Assembly (NCBI GenBank): GCA_964353555.1
Contig: CAYGWM010000005.1
Span: forward strand, 16,050-80,049
Source: PR03 sp964353555
GTDB lineage: Bacteria; Myxococcota_A; UBA9160; PR03
Direction: 5' to 3'
Length of the DNA stretch: 64,000 nt
Shown: one piece after another, positions 62,113 to 64,000 of the stretch
Layout: the number at the start of each line of letters is the position of its first letter
Numbering within the stretch: position 1 is the first letter of the stretch
Notes under the pieces: model-generated
The model's database searches: none
The model's input: the letters and a program-made list of their open reading frames with translations, nothing else
Told to the model about the DNA's origin: nothing
Program-made: the position numbers and the translations under genes

Positions 62113-63458
62113 AGCGGCCCGAGCGCGTCTTCGCGACGATCGCGCTGGTCGCGGGCCTGCTCCTCGCATTCGTCATGCCGCCGGGCGCCGCGCCCGACGA
62201 AACGCGCCACCTCTCGCGTGTCTACGCGATGAGCGAAGGCATCTTCCGCGTGCCCGGCACGAAGCCGCCACGCGTGATGATCCCGAAGAGCATTCCGGAT
62301 CTGTACCGCACCGTGAACGGCACCGAATGGCCGAAGCCGCCCCCCGCACGCACGGTTGCCGAGATGGCGTCGTTCCTCGACCAGCCGCTCGATCCGGAAC
62401 GGCGCGTCGGGATCGCCAATGCGGGCACGTACCCGCCGACCGTCTACATCGCGCATCTCCTCGGTGTGGCGCCCGGCCGCTGGCTCGAACTCGCACCCGC
62501 AGCTCTCATCTACCTCGGTCGCGTGACGAGCCTGCTCGCCTGGATCGCGCTGACGGCTCTCGCGATTCGCCTTGCGCCGGCTCGCAAGTGGACGCTCGCA
62601 ATGCTCTCGCTCACGCCGATGTCGGTGGCGAGTGCGGCGTCGATTTCGAGTGACCCGATGACGAACGCCACGGCGCTTCTGTTCGCGGTGATCGTGATGC
62701 GCAGCGTTTGCGCCGCCGGTCCGCTCGCGCGCGCGGAGACGCGGTGGCTCTATGGCGGCGCGCTGCTGCTCACGATGGTGAAGGCGGGCTACTGGCCGCT
62801 TGCGCTGGCGACGCTTGCGATCCCGCGCGCGCGCGTCGGGAGCCGCGCCCAACATTTCGCGCTCGCAGCAGGTGTCGTCGCGACGGCGGCGTTGCCGTCG
62901 ATCGGGTGGCTGATCATCGCGCAGGGAAACGCGCCCGCGCCGCCCTTGGAAGGCGCAGATCCGGTCGCCCAATTGGGCTTCGTTCTCGGCCACCCGTTCG
63001 CGTTCGCGGGCATCCTCGCGCGTACGATCGCGCTGACGATGCCGGTCTATTGGACGACCTTCGTCGGCGAACTGGGTCCGCTGCTCGTGAAACTCCCCGC
63101 GTCCATCTACGCGCTGTGGGTGATCGCGCTGGTGGCGGTGATCGCTGCGGACGGCCCGTCGCCGCCCGCACTTGCGCGCGAAGGGCGCGCCTGGCTCGCG
63201 CTCGCGTTCGCCGCGACGATCGCGGTGGTGTTCACGATGGCGTATCTCGGCTGGAACCCCGTCGGCGAGCGCGTGATCCGCGGCGTGCAGGGTCGTTACT
63301 GGGCGCCGGCCGTGCCGATGCTGGTGTTTGCACTACCCGCCTGGGATCGCGCGCTGCCGGAACGCTGGCGGCTGGCACTGTGCGGCATCTCCGTCTTCAG
63401 CCTGATCTCGGCGCTCGGCGCGGTGGTCGCAACGTACTACCGGTCAGACTGGGGATAG
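62109..63458 (+). CDS. DUF2142 polytopic membrane protein
   Basis: 449 residues, about ten membrane segments. MPPGAAPDETRHLSRVYAMS corresponds to the family's PPxxxPDExxHxxRAYxxS, with the acidic residue in the first periplasmic loop as in GT-C glycosyltransferases. VQGRYWAPAVPMLVF matches GVQGRYxxP. Probably transfers or modifies sugars of surface glycans using a lipid-linked donor (family inference). GTG overlaps the DUF2304 stop. Confidence 0.82.
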   Translation: MKRPERVFATIALVAGLLLAFVMPPGAAPDETRHLSRVYAMSEGIFRVPGTKPPRVMIPKSIPDLYRTVNGTEWPKPPPARTVAEMASFLDQPLDPERRVGIANAGTYPPTVYIAHLLGVAPGRWLELAPAALIYLGRVTSLLAWIALTALAIRLAPARKWTLAMLSLTPMSVASAASISSDPMTNATALLFAVIVMRSVCAAGPLARAETRWLYGGALLLTMVKAGYWPLALATLAIPRARVGSRAQHFALAAGVVATAALPSIGWLIIAQGNAPAPPLEGADPVAQLGFVLGHPFAFAGILARTIALTMPVYWTTFVGELGPLLVKLPASIYALWVIALVAVIAADGPSPPALAREGRAWLALAFAATIAVVFTMAYLGWNPVGERVIRGVQGRYWAPAVPMLVFALPAWDRALPERWRLALCGISVFSLISALGAVVATYYRSDWG

Positions 63459-63471
63459 GGGCCCGGCACCT

Positions 63472-64000
<529 letters not shown>

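Overview
The window is very GC-rich, with third codon positions mostly G or C, and reads as the chromosome of a diderm (Gram-negative-type) bacterium: it encodes LolA, BamD, an FtsK with LolA overlapping its end, MreB, RuvX-MltG and murein-recycling enzymes. Gene order (ispE - tRNA-Gln - prs - rplY - pth; the DUF1844 protein; a myxobacterial-type PilZ protein; an rpsF-rplI-dnaB cluster) points to the broad former Deltaproteobacteria / Myxococcota-like group; that placement is inference. It is mostly housekeeping DNA from a draft assembly with five 100-N gaps (671, 22381, 24168, 26754, 28864). Three of these are flanked by the same 55 bases on both sides and are best read as contig overlaps, not missing DNA.

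Layout. 1-9.5 kb: lytic transglycosylase, alpha/beta hydrolase, moaC, a secreted unknown, radC, PilZ, ssb, plsC, ftsK-lolA. 9.5-10.3 kb: about 800 bases without a convincing gene, holding a strong promoter-like sequence. 10.3-16.9 kb: a complete Pup-proteasome locus, mpa-dop-pup-prcB-prcA-pafA, in the order familiar from actinobacteria. 16.9-24.1 kb: small membrane protein, mreB, then minus-strand cmoA-methyltransferase, ruvX-mltG-SCP2 and a HEAT-repeat protein. 24.1-31.8 kb: pgpA, cinA, thpR (cut by a gap), recA, an SDR oxidoreductase, pilT, hflX. 32-41 kb: alaS-ispG (large insert-type IspG), cvpA, a FAD amine-oxidase-like protein, CBS protein, TPR protein, bamD. 41-46.8 kb: CDP-alcohol phosphatidyltransferase, DUF1844, ispE, tRNA-Gln, prs, rplY, pth, nhaA. 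46.9-50.3 kb: a PLP-biosynthesis cluster (MocR/PdxR-type regulator, a 43-residue unknown ORF, pdxS, a PaiB-like fragment, pdxT). 50.3-58.3 kb: DAHP synthase, rpsF-rplI (no rpsR between them), dnaB, then ldcA - serine hydrolase - C26 peptidase - mpl, a likely peptidoglycan-recycling operon. 58.3-64 kb: small membrane and periplasmic proteins, a type I phosphodiesterase, a LolA-like periplasmic protein, DUF2304, DUF2142 and the C-terminal part of mrp.

Many neighbours overlap by ATGA or GTGA (ftsK-lolA, ruvX-mltG-SCP2, alaS-ispG, pth-nhaA, ldcA-mpl), so most are translationally coupled operons. The less ordinary material lies between genes: a 115-bp element with perfect 19-bp terminal inverted repeats sits just after stop codons at two places and has shorter derivatives at two other gene ends; a second repeat of about 33 bp occurs four times; tRNA-Gln overlaps the end of ispE; ssb has a hairpin 5' leader; and two unannotated short ORFs are coupled to their neighbours.
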